This document shows, one piece after another, positions 1-5,814 of a stretch of DNA of 26,377 nucleotides; positions within the stretch are counted from its first letter, which is position 1; every line of letters starts with the position of its first letter. Location of the stretch: the IMG/VR virus record IMGVR_UViG_3300025594_000052, positions 1 to 26,377 of that record. One strand, given 5' to 3'. Below the pieces are notes generated by a model. The model had not been told where the DNA came from. It was given only the letters and a program-made list of their open reading frames with translations, and made no database searches. Both the position numbers and the translations under genes were made by a program. Origin of the DNA: a virus.

Positions 1-175
1 TTTTTCGTTTATCCTTATAAGAACGCACTTGTTTGCCACTCTTATAGTAGGTCGTAGTGTAATCAATGTTTTTCGCTTTATTAATTACACGAGTCATAGC
101 TGTAACGGAACTCATATCACGTTCCTCTACTAACTCTTCGTTACGTTTTTTGACTATATCTTTATACTGTGTCAT
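1..175 (-). CDS. Hypothetical protein, 3' end outside window
   Basis: The reading frame starts at an ATG (175-173) and stays open to the left edge of the window, so the C-terminus is missing; 58 residues are visible. The visible part is highly charged, rich in Lys, Arg and Glu, with no recognisable domain. Its start codon overlaps the stop of the upstream DUF3846-like gene as ATGA, the translational-coupling arrangement seen throughout this window, which supports it being real. I do not recognise the family and propose no function. Confidence 0.6.
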   Translation of the reverse strand, partial: MTQYKDIVKKRNEELVEERDMSSVTAMTRVINKAKNIDYTTTYYKSGKQVRSYKDKRK

Positions 176-558
176 GAGGATAAAGGTATAAACTTCATGA
201 AGGGTTCTTCTCTATAGCCTTCTGGAATCCACTTAACTAGCTGGTCTTCCACTACACTAGCAACATAAGTACAGTCAACTGTTTCACCTTCTTCGTCATA
301 ACCTAATATTACTGCCTTACCAGCAAAATTATAGTTAGTCGGAGCCCAATGAAAATATCGGTTAGGGTTTCTACATAAACCGTCATCATCAACGACTAGC
401 ATATTATTTTTATCAAGGGTGACTATATCAATAGCTGATATTTCCATCCACTTTTTTAACTCCGCCATATAATCGTCTCTGACAGGGTACGCAACACGAA
501 CCTTTTCTTTAAAAGGGTCAATCAGTATAGCTCGTAAGCCATTATTTTCTTCTTTCAT
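172..558 (-). CDS. DUF3846-like protein
   Basis: A 128-residue protein. It opens with an AILIDPF segment (about residues 10-16), and its middle carries the VVDDDGLCRNPNRYF and GKAVILGYDEEGE segments (about residues 55-92). This resembles the DUF3846 pattern of a short acidic strand, an Asp/Gly turn, an N-R pair and an AVI-G strand; DUF3846 proteins are common in phages and plasmids and have no established function. The start is an ATG preceded by a strong AGGAGGT ribosome binding site. It is the first gene after the terminator at 620-651 and is coupled by ATGA overlap to the partial gene at the left edge. The family call rests on motif resemblance only. Confidence 0.6.
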   Translation of the reverse strand: MKEENNGLRAILIDPFKEKVRVAYPVRDDYMAELKKWMEISAIDIVTLDKNNMLVVDDDGLCRNPNRYFHWAPTNYNFAGKAVILGYDEEGETVDCTYVASVVEDQLVKWIPEGYREEPFMKFIPLSS

Positions 559-619
559 ACTACCTCCTAAGGTATTTATTTAAGTAATTAAATTTAAAAC
601 TGATCAAAAAGAAAGTAAA

Positions 620-651
620 GTAAAGTGGGGTAAAACTTAACCCCACTTTAC
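620..651 (-). terminator. Rho-independent terminator after the 90-aa gene
   Basis: A perfect 12-bp inverted repeat (620-631 with 640-651) with an 8-base loop lies just downstream of the stop of the small basic protein gene. On the minus strand the stem includes an ACCCC/GGGGT core and is followed by a U-rich tail (TTTACTTTCTTTTTG). On the plus strand no T run follows, so the terminator acts on leftward transcripts. It is the strongest stem-loop I saw in the window. Confidence 0.85.
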
Positions 652-662
652 ATTGAGCAAAA

Positions 663-935
663 CTAAGCGATCTCAAGAGTTTTGACTTTTTCAATGTCAT
701 ATCTGATACCACTCATGGTATACAACCCAGTAGCTATAGCTTCTTTGATTGTTTTACCACTGACAGCTTTTACACGCTCATTATTGTGCTCGGCTGTTAC
801 TCGTTTCCCAGTCGCTTTTAATTTAGCGTCTGGGCTATATTTACCGAATTTAACTTTCGGTTCTGTTTTAGCAGTTTCAGTTTGAGTCTTAGCACTGCTT
901 AGCATTGACTTTTTGGTAGCTGTTTTATTAGCCAT
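663..935 (-). CDS. Small basic protein with a C-terminal domain shared with the 183-aa protein
   Basis: A 90-residue, strongly Lys/Thr/Ala-rich protein. Residues 1-35 look disordered and basic. Residues 51-88 form a compact segment ending in GIRYDIEK that aligns with residues 143-180 of the protein encoded at 5263-5814, which ends in AIKYDIKL; about 12 of 33 positions are identical by eye. The start ATG follows an AGGAG site. The gene has its own AT-rich upstream region and ends at a strong terminator, so it appears to be an independently transcribed single gene. The basic composition is compatible with nucleic-acid binding, but that is inference; I recognise no named family. Confidence 0.8.
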   Translation of the reverse strand: MANKTATKKSMLSSAKTQTETAKTEPKVKFGKYSPDAKLKATGKRVTAEHNNERVKAVSGKTIKEAIATGLYTMSGIRYDIEKVKTLEIA

Positions 936-1005
936 ACATTCTCCTATAAATGGGTATATAAATATACCAGTATATATAGTATAAACGATCGGAGTTTTAG
1001 TAAAG
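936..1005 (-). promoter_or_regulatory. Candidate promoter region for the 90-aa gene
   Basis: An AT-rich gap separates the stop of the zinc-finger gene from the start of the 90-aa gene. On the minus strand it holds TTATACTATA (complement of 975-984), with a TATACT -10-like hexamer and only a weak -35 candidate (CTTTAC, 16-base spacer). The identical 10-mer occurs at 4905-4914 in another gap. The ribosome binding site AGGAG lies just before the ATG. Confidence 0.4.
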
Positions 1006-1023
1006 TTGGATCAGAAAGTTTTT

Positions 1024-1401
1024 TTACACGAAACGATTGAGGTTTCTTGGCGACACAGGTTTTGACCAGCCTTTCCCACCTCTACGGAGCTGAATACCTT
1101 TATTTTTAGAACGCTGAATTTCATTAGCATAAGCGAAGTTGCTTTCATTTAGTTCAGCTTGTGCGAGTATAGCAGGGTCAACGTAATATTCTTCGTAAGA
1201 ACCTGCCCAAGAGGTATTAACATGTTCCCCCTCTATAAGACCTATAGGACCACACCCTCCCATACCACTTTCTACTAAAACAGATCTATTGCCAGCATAA
1301 GTCTTTTGTTTTAAACATTCATCTGAGCAAAATTTTCTACGGCGACCAGCACCTTCAGGTTGTTTAATAGGCTCTCCGCACCAAGTACAGAGTTTACTCA
1401 T
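1024..1401 (-). CDS. Small zinc-ribbon protein of unknown function
   Basis: A 125-residue protein. Residues 5-29 carry a Cys4 cluster (CTWC, then FCSDEC after an Arg-rich linker), a treble-clef or zinc-ribbon-like arrangement often seen at the N-terminus of small phage nucleic-acid-binding proteins. The remainder (about residues 40-125) has a GMGGCGPIG turn, an acidic and aromatic middle, and a basic C-terminus rich in Arg and Lys. I do not see an HNH catalytic motif. The gene starts 2 bases after the stop of the 98-aa gene, so the two are probably co-transcribed. Function unknown; zinc binding is inferred from cysteine spacing. Confidence 0.7.
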   Translation of the reverse strand: MSKLCTWCGEPIKQPEGAGRRRKFCSDECLKQKTYAGNRSVLVESGMGGCGPIGLIEGEHVNTSWAGSYEEYYVDPAILAQAELNESNFAYANEIQRSKNKGIQLRRGGKGWSKPVSPRNLNRFV

Positions 1402-1403
1402 TA

Positions 1404-1700
1404 TTAACTGTTAAGTACTTGGTCATAGCTTTGTTCTTTTATATCGTATATATCTATATCTCTAGCAAAAGACTCACTAGGGTCAATATTCAAGTGGTCA
1501 TAAACCACATTACTAGCAGTTTCAATAAGCGACACACGTTTTTCTAAACGTTCAAATTCACCTGCGTTAGCCTTCATAATGGCTTGCTCAGGGCTGATAG
1601 CTTTTATTGGATAATAGTCAACCTGTATAGAGGTAAAGGGTACATAGTATGTAGTCAGGTTGGGGTTATTGCTAACTAGTTTTAAACGTGGTGGTTTCAT
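1404..1700 (-). CDS. Hypothetical protein (98 aa)
   Basis: A 98-residue protein that I do not recognise. It has a beta-rich N-terminal half (TTYYVPFTSIQVDYYPI, about residues 16-32), then an AISPEQAIMKA helix and an acidic C-terminus. The ATG follows AAGGA at suitable spacing. On the minus strand, TTGCGA and TATAGG hexamers 18 bases apart lie upstream (about 1729-1758) and could be a promoter. It leads a two-gene unit with the zinc-ribbon gene. Confidence 0.65.
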   Translation of the reverse strand: MKPPRLKLVSNNPNLTTYYVPFTSIQVDYYPIKAISPEQAIMKANAGEFERLEKRVSLIETASNVVYDHLNIDPSESFARDIDIYDIKEQSYDQVLNS

Positions 1701-2030
1701 AATTATTCCTTGTTTTTAAAAATTACCTATAGGGTTATTTAGCCTTACATCGCAAAGATAATAAAGCCCTTTGTAAAAATAAAAGGCGTGGCGAGGATTT
1801 GGTGGCAGTTATTTGGTCCTCATTAAGCAATCGTGTCGACGTTACCATACTGCACCACTAAGTTAAACTGCGTTTTTTGGCGACTTGAGTTTCACACTTA
1901 GCCATTTATGGGTTCTTCACCTCTTACAAAGTAGCGTTTTCCTTCTTGGCGACTTTCGGCTTACGCTTAACCTAATTTTATTAAACCTTAGATGTAAAAA
2001 AGATAAAAGGTTTTTGTTAGCATCATTATA
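1701..2030. other. 330-base gap with repeats and a broken small frame
   Basis: No convincing gene lies between the 2OG oxygenase stop and the 98-aa gene. On the minus strand an ATG at 1905-1903 with an AAGAGGTGA-like site upstream opens a frame that meets an in-frame TAG after 15 codons and then stays open to a TAA at 1735. Two approximately 30-base direct repeats (minus strand, starting near 1972 and 1903; about 22 of 30 identical) lie in the same frame, 69 bases apart, both encoding a VAKK segment. The 1800-1857 part is richer in G and C than its surroundings and can fold. It may be gene debris, a small structured RNA, or both. Confidence 0.5.
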
Positions 2031-2738
2031 CTATTCAAATGCTCCTAATAACCAGAACACGAGCAAGTATCTATCACCACTTTTAACTGGTAGCCCACGG
2101 TGCAAGTGACTGAAACTAGGAAAGAATAAAGCGTGACCAGACGGAAGCGGATCTACTATTCCCCTACCATGAAACTCTGTACCACCACCGTCATATTCAC
2201 CAGTATTTAAGGGAACTACAACGCTAATATCTGCAGACGTATCATGATGCCAGGCACCTTGATTCTTATCAGCTAAGTTGTAGTTCGCTAACTGTATTGA
2301 GCCAGGACGGTCCACGTACCTTTGCCAAATACTCATAAAGACAGGGTTCATATAATTAAGTATCACGCTCCACATATTATTAAACAACTCAGGACAACGA
2401 TCATGAAGCGTGATTTCTGGTATTTGACGCAGTTTATCTTCAGTTGGGTTTACATCAAAACCAAAAACTTCTTCCATATTTTTTATTTCATCAAGCATCA
2501 TGGCACAAAATTCTTCAGTAAATAATGGTATAGAGTAAACGTCTTTTACTTCTTCTTTTACGTACTCTTGTACAATATTTTTGATATCAACCTGTGCCCA
2601 CTTGTCTTCATATTCTTGTATGGTAGGCTCACTTTCCTGGATTAATTCGATAGTTGTTTTGTCTATACACCAACTACTATTAATACCTAGCATAGTATTC
2701 TTTAATCTGTATGGTGCTAACTTACTGTACTCAGGCAT
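2031..2738 (-). CDS. 2-oxoglutarate/Fe(II) dioxygenase, prolyl/lysyl-hydroxylase type
   Basis: A 235-residue protein whose C-terminal half is a double-stranded beta-helix dioxygenase. Visible iron ligands are the H164-x-D166 pair (in WHHDTS) and H213 (in HRGLPV); R223 in SGDRYLLVF fits the 2-oxoglutarate-binding arginine. The DGGGTEFHG segment (183-191) and the GHALFFPS turn match the procollagen-lysyl-hydroxylase-like (P4Hc) subgroup. The first 90 residues are family-specific. Known members hydroxylate proteins, and phage copies have unknown substrates. The start overlaps the upstream 60-aa gene by 8 bases and has a GAGGA site. It is a different subfamily from the AlkB-like oxygenase two genes upstream. 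Confidence 0.85.
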   Translation of the reverse strand: MPEYSKLAPYRLKNTMLGINSSWCIDKTTIELIQESEPTIQEYEDKWAQVDIKNIVQEYVKEEVKDVYSIPLFTEEFCAMMLDEIKNMEEVFGFDVNPTEDKLRQIPEITLHDRCPELFNNMWSVILNYMNPVFMSIWQRYVDRPGSIQLANYNLADKNQGAWHHDTSADISVVVPLNTGEYDGGGTEFHGRGIVDPLPSGHALFFPSFSHLHRGLPVKSGDRYLLVFWLLGAFE

Positions 2739-2913
2739 CTTTTTTCCTCGCTGGGTTTATTAATTCAAAATAAAATTTTTTGTTTTCAATGTGCTCAGCT
2801 ACTATCTCCATCATTTCATCAATAGATGTTTTGTCATTAAATACATCTTCATCAGTCATGATGCAAAGTTTCATAACTTGAACGTGCTTAGCTTCTTTTT
2901 TGTTTTTTGGCAT
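2731..2913 (-). CDS. Hypothetical protein (60 aa)
   Basis: A 60-residue protein with a basic start (MPKNKKEAKHV), an acidic helix-forming middle (TDEDVFNDKTSIDEMMEIVAEHIE) and a basic end. No family recognised. It overlaps the preceding 38-aa gene by 26 bases and the following 2OG oxygenase by 8 bases, placing it inside a tightly coupled chain. There is only a weak ribosome binding site, so translation probably depends on coupling. Confidence 0.6.
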   Translation of the reverse strand: MPKNKKEAKHVQVMKLCIMTDEDVFNDKTSIDEMMEIVAEHIENKKFYFELINPARKKDA

Positions 2914-3004
2914 TTTTATTTTTGCCTATCGCAAGTTTGATAACTTTTTGTAGCCTACCAGACTTCATAAGTTCATCAAATTTTTTATACGCAGTTTTTT
3001 TCAT
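2888..3004 (-). CDS. Small basic protein (38 aa)
   Basis: A 38-codon reading frame starting at ATG 3004-3002, which overlaps the stop of the AlkB-like gene exactly as ATGA. It begins MKKTAYKKFDEL, contains an amphipathic helix (RLQKVIKLAIG) and ends in a Lys-rich tail. It fills what would otherwise be an 87-base gap in a continuous run of overlapping genes. The stop overlaps the start of the 60-aa gene by 26 bases. Evidence is positional plus the coupled start; no function is proposed. Confidence 0.55.
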   Translation of the reverse strand: MKKTAYKKFDELMKSGRLQKVIKLAIGKNKNAKKQKRS

Positions 3005-3585
3005 AGACCTGACCTAAAGGTTAAATTAATTCTTTCTTCAGCTAAAGGTAAATCAGGCACAGCGTGAGTACTTTTCATTTGACTGTGACCGTCGAATATA
3101 AGTACGTCTCCGTGTTCTAAAATATAAAACGTTTCTTTGTTTAAGAAATTTTCCTCGAAAAAAATATCGCTGGTATTAGTGTGATGTTTAATAGCGTTTT
3201 GGTAAGTACGCCAAGCAAAAACTCTAGGTGCACCAAAACTTACAGACACAACTACATCATCAAGAGTAGGTACAGTATCACTGTGGTGAGGTATACCTTC
3301 TTCTCCAGGATACAAACCACAAAGACAAAAGGTAAATTTAATTGAATCTAAATAAATAGCACTAGCTAAGTTTTCAGCTTGATCTTTTATAGCCTCTAGT
3401 TCAGGAGTCCACGGTTCAGGATTCATATGCTTACCAGCATACTCAAATGGTGCGTCACCAAAACCACGACTAGGTCTACCATAGACCATACCGTTATTAG
3501 TTTTACGAACCACAGGTTCATCCCAGTGGTCAAACTGAGGGTTAAAGTGTTTAAGTGCTCCCTTTAGGTAATGAATATTCGACAT
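3001..3585 (-). CDS. AlkB-like 2-oxoglutarate/Fe(II) dioxygenase
   Basis: A 194-residue protein with the hallmarks of the AlkB family, which oxidatively removes alkyl groups from nucleic-acid bases. Iron ligands H101-x-D103 lie in GIPHHSD, the distal H174 in STHAVP, and the family-defining RxNxTxR motif is R185-I-N187-L-T189-F-R191 near the C-terminus. The SFGAPRVFAWR strand (116-126) and HGDVLIFDG (158-166) fit the same fold. The length is close to bacterial AlkB. It overlaps the terminase small subunit gene by 35 bases. A repair role is the default for the family; action on the phage's own modified bases is possible but speculative. Confidence 0.88.
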   Translation of the reverse strand: MSNIHYLKGALKHFNPQFDHWDEPVVRKTNNGMVYGRPSRGFGDAPFEYAGKHMNPEPWTPELEAIKDQAENLASAIYLDSIKFTFCLCGLYPGEEGIPHHSDTVPTLDDVVVSVSFGAPRVFAWRTYQNAIKHHTNTSDIFFEENFLNKETFYILEHGDVLIFDGHSQMKSTHAVPDLPLAEERINLTFRSGL

Positions 3586-4054
3586 TTTCTGTTTCTTCTT
3601 TCTCTAATTCTATCACCTTACCAGTAGGCAGTATGCCACCTGTATCATGATAGAGTTGTTTCATACGTTCTAAAACTTCTTCTTTTGACATAACGTCCAC
3701 ACGGTTGACGGTCAGTTCACTACGGTTTACGTACAGTCCTGCTGCCTTACCCCTAGCCACTTCTGCAGTGACTGCTGCTGACCATGCTCCGTTACGCAAA
3801 GCTCCCTCTCGTATATCTTTTAGGTCGGTAAGATGTGTAGCTAAATCAAGAGCCACTTTGTTACTGGCTTTTTCTTGAAGTGCTTGTATTTTTTCCTGTA
3901 CGTGAGGGTTATTTTTACTGGCTAATTCGTAACCTGTTTTAATAGCTTTCTTTTCACTGTATCCTGCTTTAATGGCAGCATCTTTTTGAGTCATACCTTT
4001 AGCCACGTTCTGTGCAAACTTTTCTTGCTTAGGTGTTAATTTCTTTTTCTTCAT
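3551..4054 (-). CDS. terS: Terminase small subunit
   Basis: A 167-residue protein. Residues 6-33 (LTPKQEKFAQNVAKGMTQ, then DAAIKAGYS) are the classic N-terminal helix-turn-helix of the Terminase_2 small subunit family, which recognises the packaging site on phage DNA. The middle contains helical oligomerisation-type sequence (NKVALDLATHLTDLKDIREGAL, then AAVTAEVARGKAAGL), and the C-terminus carries an ELTVNRVD segment and an acidic tail. The length is typical. No large subunit was seen in the window, which is unusual because the two are often adjacent. The start overlaps the 59-aa gene by 26 bases and lacks a strong ribosome binding site, suggesting coupling. Confidence 0.9.
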   Translation of the reverse strand: MKKKKLTPKQEKFAQNVAKGMTQKDAAIKAGYSEKKAIKTGYELASKNNPHVQEKIQALQEKASNKVALDLATHLTDLKDIREGALRNGAWSAAVTAEVARGKAAGLYVNRSELTVNRVDVMSKEEVLERMKQLYHDTGGILPTGKVIELEKEETENVEYSLPKGST

Positions 4055-4208
4055 TAAGATGTTTAAAAGCTATCATTAAAATAATGTGTCCGTCTCTACG
4101 TTTGAGGTAGCTCTCTGAAGATTCATCGACTTTAGCCAACATTAAAACTTCAAAGGGAGTAGCGTACTCTTGATCCCTCCAGTATTCTTCTAATATTTTT
4201 ATAGACAT
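4029..4208 (-). CDS. Hypothetical protein (59 aa)
   Basis: A 59-codon frame from ATG 4208-4206 to a TAA at 4031-4029. It begins MSIKILEEYWRDQEYATPFE and has a central KVDESSESYLKRRDGHIIL segment. It fills the otherwise empty 167 bases between the 126-aa gene and the terminase small subunit and overlaps the latter by 26 bases. A modest AGGT site lies upstream. No family recognised; a chaperone or partner of the terminase is conceivable from position alone. Confidence 0.6.
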   Translation of the reverse strand: MSIKILEEYWRDQEYATPFEVLMLAKVDESSESYLKRRDGHIILMIAFKHLNEEKEINT

Positions 4209-4221
4209 AATTTATTATAAC

Positions 4222-4602
4222 CTAATTCATTTTCATAAGTTTACGATTTTCTAGGTCGTAAACAGGTAGCCTAGCAAAAACATCAAAACAACAATCTAAA
4301 ATTCCTTGAACCACTAAACCAGTTTCTTCATCAAACGGTCCTACAATTTTTACTCTCATGTGAGGATCAACTTTGTTGCCTTGAGCGTGTTCGTGTACAC
4401 ATAAAGGAAGCACAGGATATAGTAATTTTTTAGGGTCATACCCAAACCTTTTGATAGTCATAAAAAACTTATCCATGTTTAACGCTCTGTTATAATCGTT
4501 TTTTGTTGCGTGTTCGTTAGCCTCTGCTAAGTCTGAGTATTTCATAACACGAGGGTCTTTGTAAAAAAATCCCCCTATGTCTTCTTCTACTTTTTTACTC
4601 AT
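4222..4602 (-). CDS. Hypothetical protein (126 aa)
   Basis: A 126-residue soluble protein with no recognised family. It has an acidic N-terminus (KKVEEDIGGFF), an Asn/Asp-rich helical part (about residues 24-42), a basic patch (TIKRFGYDPKKLL) and a beta-rich C-terminal half (MRVKIVGPF, GLVVQGILDCCFDVFARLPVYDL). The ATG overlaps the upstream stop as ATGA and has a GGAG site. It lies just upstream of the terminase small subunit cluster. Confidence 0.7.
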   Translation of the reverse strand: MSKKVEEDIGGFFYKDPRVMKYSDLAEANEHATKNDYNRALNMDKFFMTIKRFGYDPKKLLYPVLPLCVHEHAQGNKVDPHMRVKIVGPFDEETGLVVQGILDCCFDVFARLPVYDLENRKLMKMN

Positions 4603-4853
4603 TTAATTCTCCATACTCTAAGTTTCTTAACGCCTTCTTCATAAACTGTACGAGTGGTTAGTTTAGCCCTGTGCCTTTGACCATGAGCCGAAGCCGAAGT
4701 TCGCAACCTTGTTACTTCTTTTTCATCCGTAAACGGTATGGCAAAACTTTGCCCAACCTCTAACCTATGAAAATTCCATTTTTCTTTATAGTTTGGTTTA
4801 GGTAGTTCAATACCTGTTTCTATAACAGGTAATTCGTTAATATTTTCTTGCAT
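4599..4853 (-). CDS. Small phage protein with VGQSF / RVWR pattern
   Basis: An 84-residue protein. The start is placed at ATG 4853-4851 because a GGAG site lies six bases before it; the upstream TTG at 4865 would place that site inside the gene. Residues about 27-84 show an arrangement seen in many small phage proteins of unknown function: a W-x-F-x-x-L-x-VGQSF opening, a region of Arg and small residues (LRTSASAHGQRHRAKL) and a C-terminal LRVWRI. The family assignment is from memory of this pattern. It is the first gene after the control region at 4854-5018. Confidence 0.7.
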   Translation of the reverse strand: MQENINELPVIETGIELPKPNYKEKWNFHRLEVGQSFAIPFTDEKEVTRLRTSASAHGQRHRAKLTTRTVYEEGVKKLRVWRIK

Positions 4854-5018
4854 AAATATCTCCAATAAATTTATAGTTTAGTATATAAGTATTCACTTAG
4901 AAGTTATAGTATAATCCCAATATATTTAGAGCCTTTTAGAGCGTTTGATTTACCTACGCTATACTTACCCTACCCTTTTAAAAGCAACGCCTTAAAACGC
5001 GTCACAGTAAGCCCTAAA
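4854..5018 (-). promoter_or_regulatory. Candidate control region: weak terminator plus promoter motifs
   Basis: This 165-base AT-rich gap lies between the 86-aa gene and the genes leading to the terminase. On the minus strand it holds, in order, a hairpin candidate at 4997-4976 (about 9 bp with one wobble and one bulge), TTGCTT and TATAGC hexamers 18 bases apart, a tandem TTTAGAGC repeat with 10-base period (plus-strand 4925-4942), and TTATACTATA (complement of 4905-4914), identical to the motif upstream of the 90-aa gene. I read it as a weak terminator followed by a promoter. Confidence 0.4.
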
Positions 5019-5279
5019 TTAAAGTGATTTATAAAAAGGTACGCCTTTAATACGCAAACATTTATACCGTGAAACTGTTTTATTCCTTATAGTTTTGATG
5101 ATAGCCAAAGCTATTTTATCTCGGTTGTCTTCTACCCATTGATCAAAATCGGGAGATTTTGAAATAGTGTTATTAGTGTCAACTTCTACTAAAATTCTAG
5201 CAGGTGTACCTTCAACTTCTTTAGGGTTATGGTAAACCATTTCCCAAAGCAATTCGTAACGACTAGCCTTTCGTGACAT
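5019..5279 (-). CDS. Hypothetical protein (86 aa)
   Basis: An 86-residue protein of unknown family with a basic N-terminus (MSRKASRYELLWEMVYH), an acidic middle containing ARILVEVDTNNTISKSPDFDQWVEDN, and a basic C-terminus (IRNKTVSRYKCLRIKGVPFYKSL). The ATG follows AGGT and overlaps the preceding gene by 17 bases. It is the last gene before the control region at 4854-5018. Confidence 0.65.
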   Translation of the reverse strand: MSRKASRYELLWEMVYHNPKEVEGTPARILVEVDTNNTISKSPDFDQWVEDNRDKIALAIIKTIRNKTVSRYKCLRIKGVPFYKSL

Positions 5280-5814
5280 AACCTAACTTAATATCATATT
5301 TGATAGCACGTATATCAAGAACACCTTTATCAAGTACGTCTTGAATAGTTTTAATGTTTTCATATTGTTTCATGCGTTCTATATTTTTAGAAGCCATAGG
5401 CATCTTATTGGTACGAGTAAGTTTTTGACTTGTGTCGTAAGGGTCACGAGCACTTATAACTTTACACAGTGGGTCTGGTTTAGGTTTGCTACGGTCAACT
5501 TTAAAAACCTTGCTTCTACTCATGTCACTCTCCTCTGGCTTAACAGCCATTTTATTAAAAAGATTCCAAAGTTTAATTTGACAATCTTTTTTATTTTTAA
5601 AATTCTTGAGTTTACGTTTAGCAAATTTATTATAAATCTCAAGAGCTTTTGATTCTGGTATAATTGTATTTTGATGTGACATAAAAGCAGGGTCACCAAT
5701 ACGTTGGTAACCCTGTACAATAGTATGTAGTTCTGCCATATCAACTTTCACCACCCTTGAATAATCAGGGGTGGTGAAACATAAAAACTCTATAGAGTTA
5801 TGCTGCTTCGGCAT
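5263..5814 (-). CDS. Two-part protein sharing its C-terminal domain with the 90-aa protein
   Basis: A 183-residue protein. The N-terminal part (1-100) includes a beta-like start (SIEFLCFTTPDYSRVVKVDM) and a basic helical region (KFAKRKLKNFKNKKD, then IKLWNLFNKM). Residues 100-140 are a basic, Pro-rich linker. Residues 143-180 (from NIERMKQ to AIKYDIKLGYV) resemble the C-terminus of the protein at 663-935. No enzyme motif is visible. The gene overlaps the DUF932 gene by 17 bases and has no strong ribosome binding site, so it is probably translated by coupling. The domain sharing suggests both proteins bind the same partner or nucleic-acid structure; that is inference. Confidence 0.7.
   Translation of the reverse strand: MPKQHNSIEFLCFTTPDYSRVVKVDMAELHTIVQGYQRIGDPAFMSHQNTIIPESKALEIYNKFAKRKLKNFKNKKDCQIKLWNLFNKMAVKPEESDMSRSKVFKVDRSKPKPDPLCKVISARDPYDTSQKLTRTNKMPMASKNIERMKQYENIKTIQDVLDKGVLDIRAIKYDIKLGYVTKG

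Noticed and set aside
1800-1857. Possible tRNA on the minus strand (GGTAACG-like D arm, end near CCACCA)
   Set aside because: The stretch is only 58 bases and lacks a T-arm GGTTCGA motif, a 7-bp acceptor and a placeable anticodon arm. A non-tRNA structured RNA remains possible.
1885-2109. Plus-strand 74-codon frame
   Set aside because: No ribosome binding site, runs antisense into the end of the 2OG oxygenase gene, and has a composition typical of an antisense shadow.
2031-3585. Reading either oxygenase as the TET/JBP partner of the TAGT glycosyltransferase
   Set aside because: One has the RxNxTxR motif of AlkB and the other the DGGGT / HRGLPV-type motifs of P4H/lysyl hydroxylases; neither shows a TET/JBP pattern.
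4854-4865. TTG start for the 84-aa protein
   Set aside because: The GGAG site overlaps the codons following that TTG and is correctly spaced for the ATG at 4853.
5341-5744. Open frames of 103 and 74 codons within the 183-aa gene region
   Set aside because: Rich in Phe/Ile or Lys/Leu as expected from out-of-frame AT-rich DNA, and fully overlapped by a better-supported gene.
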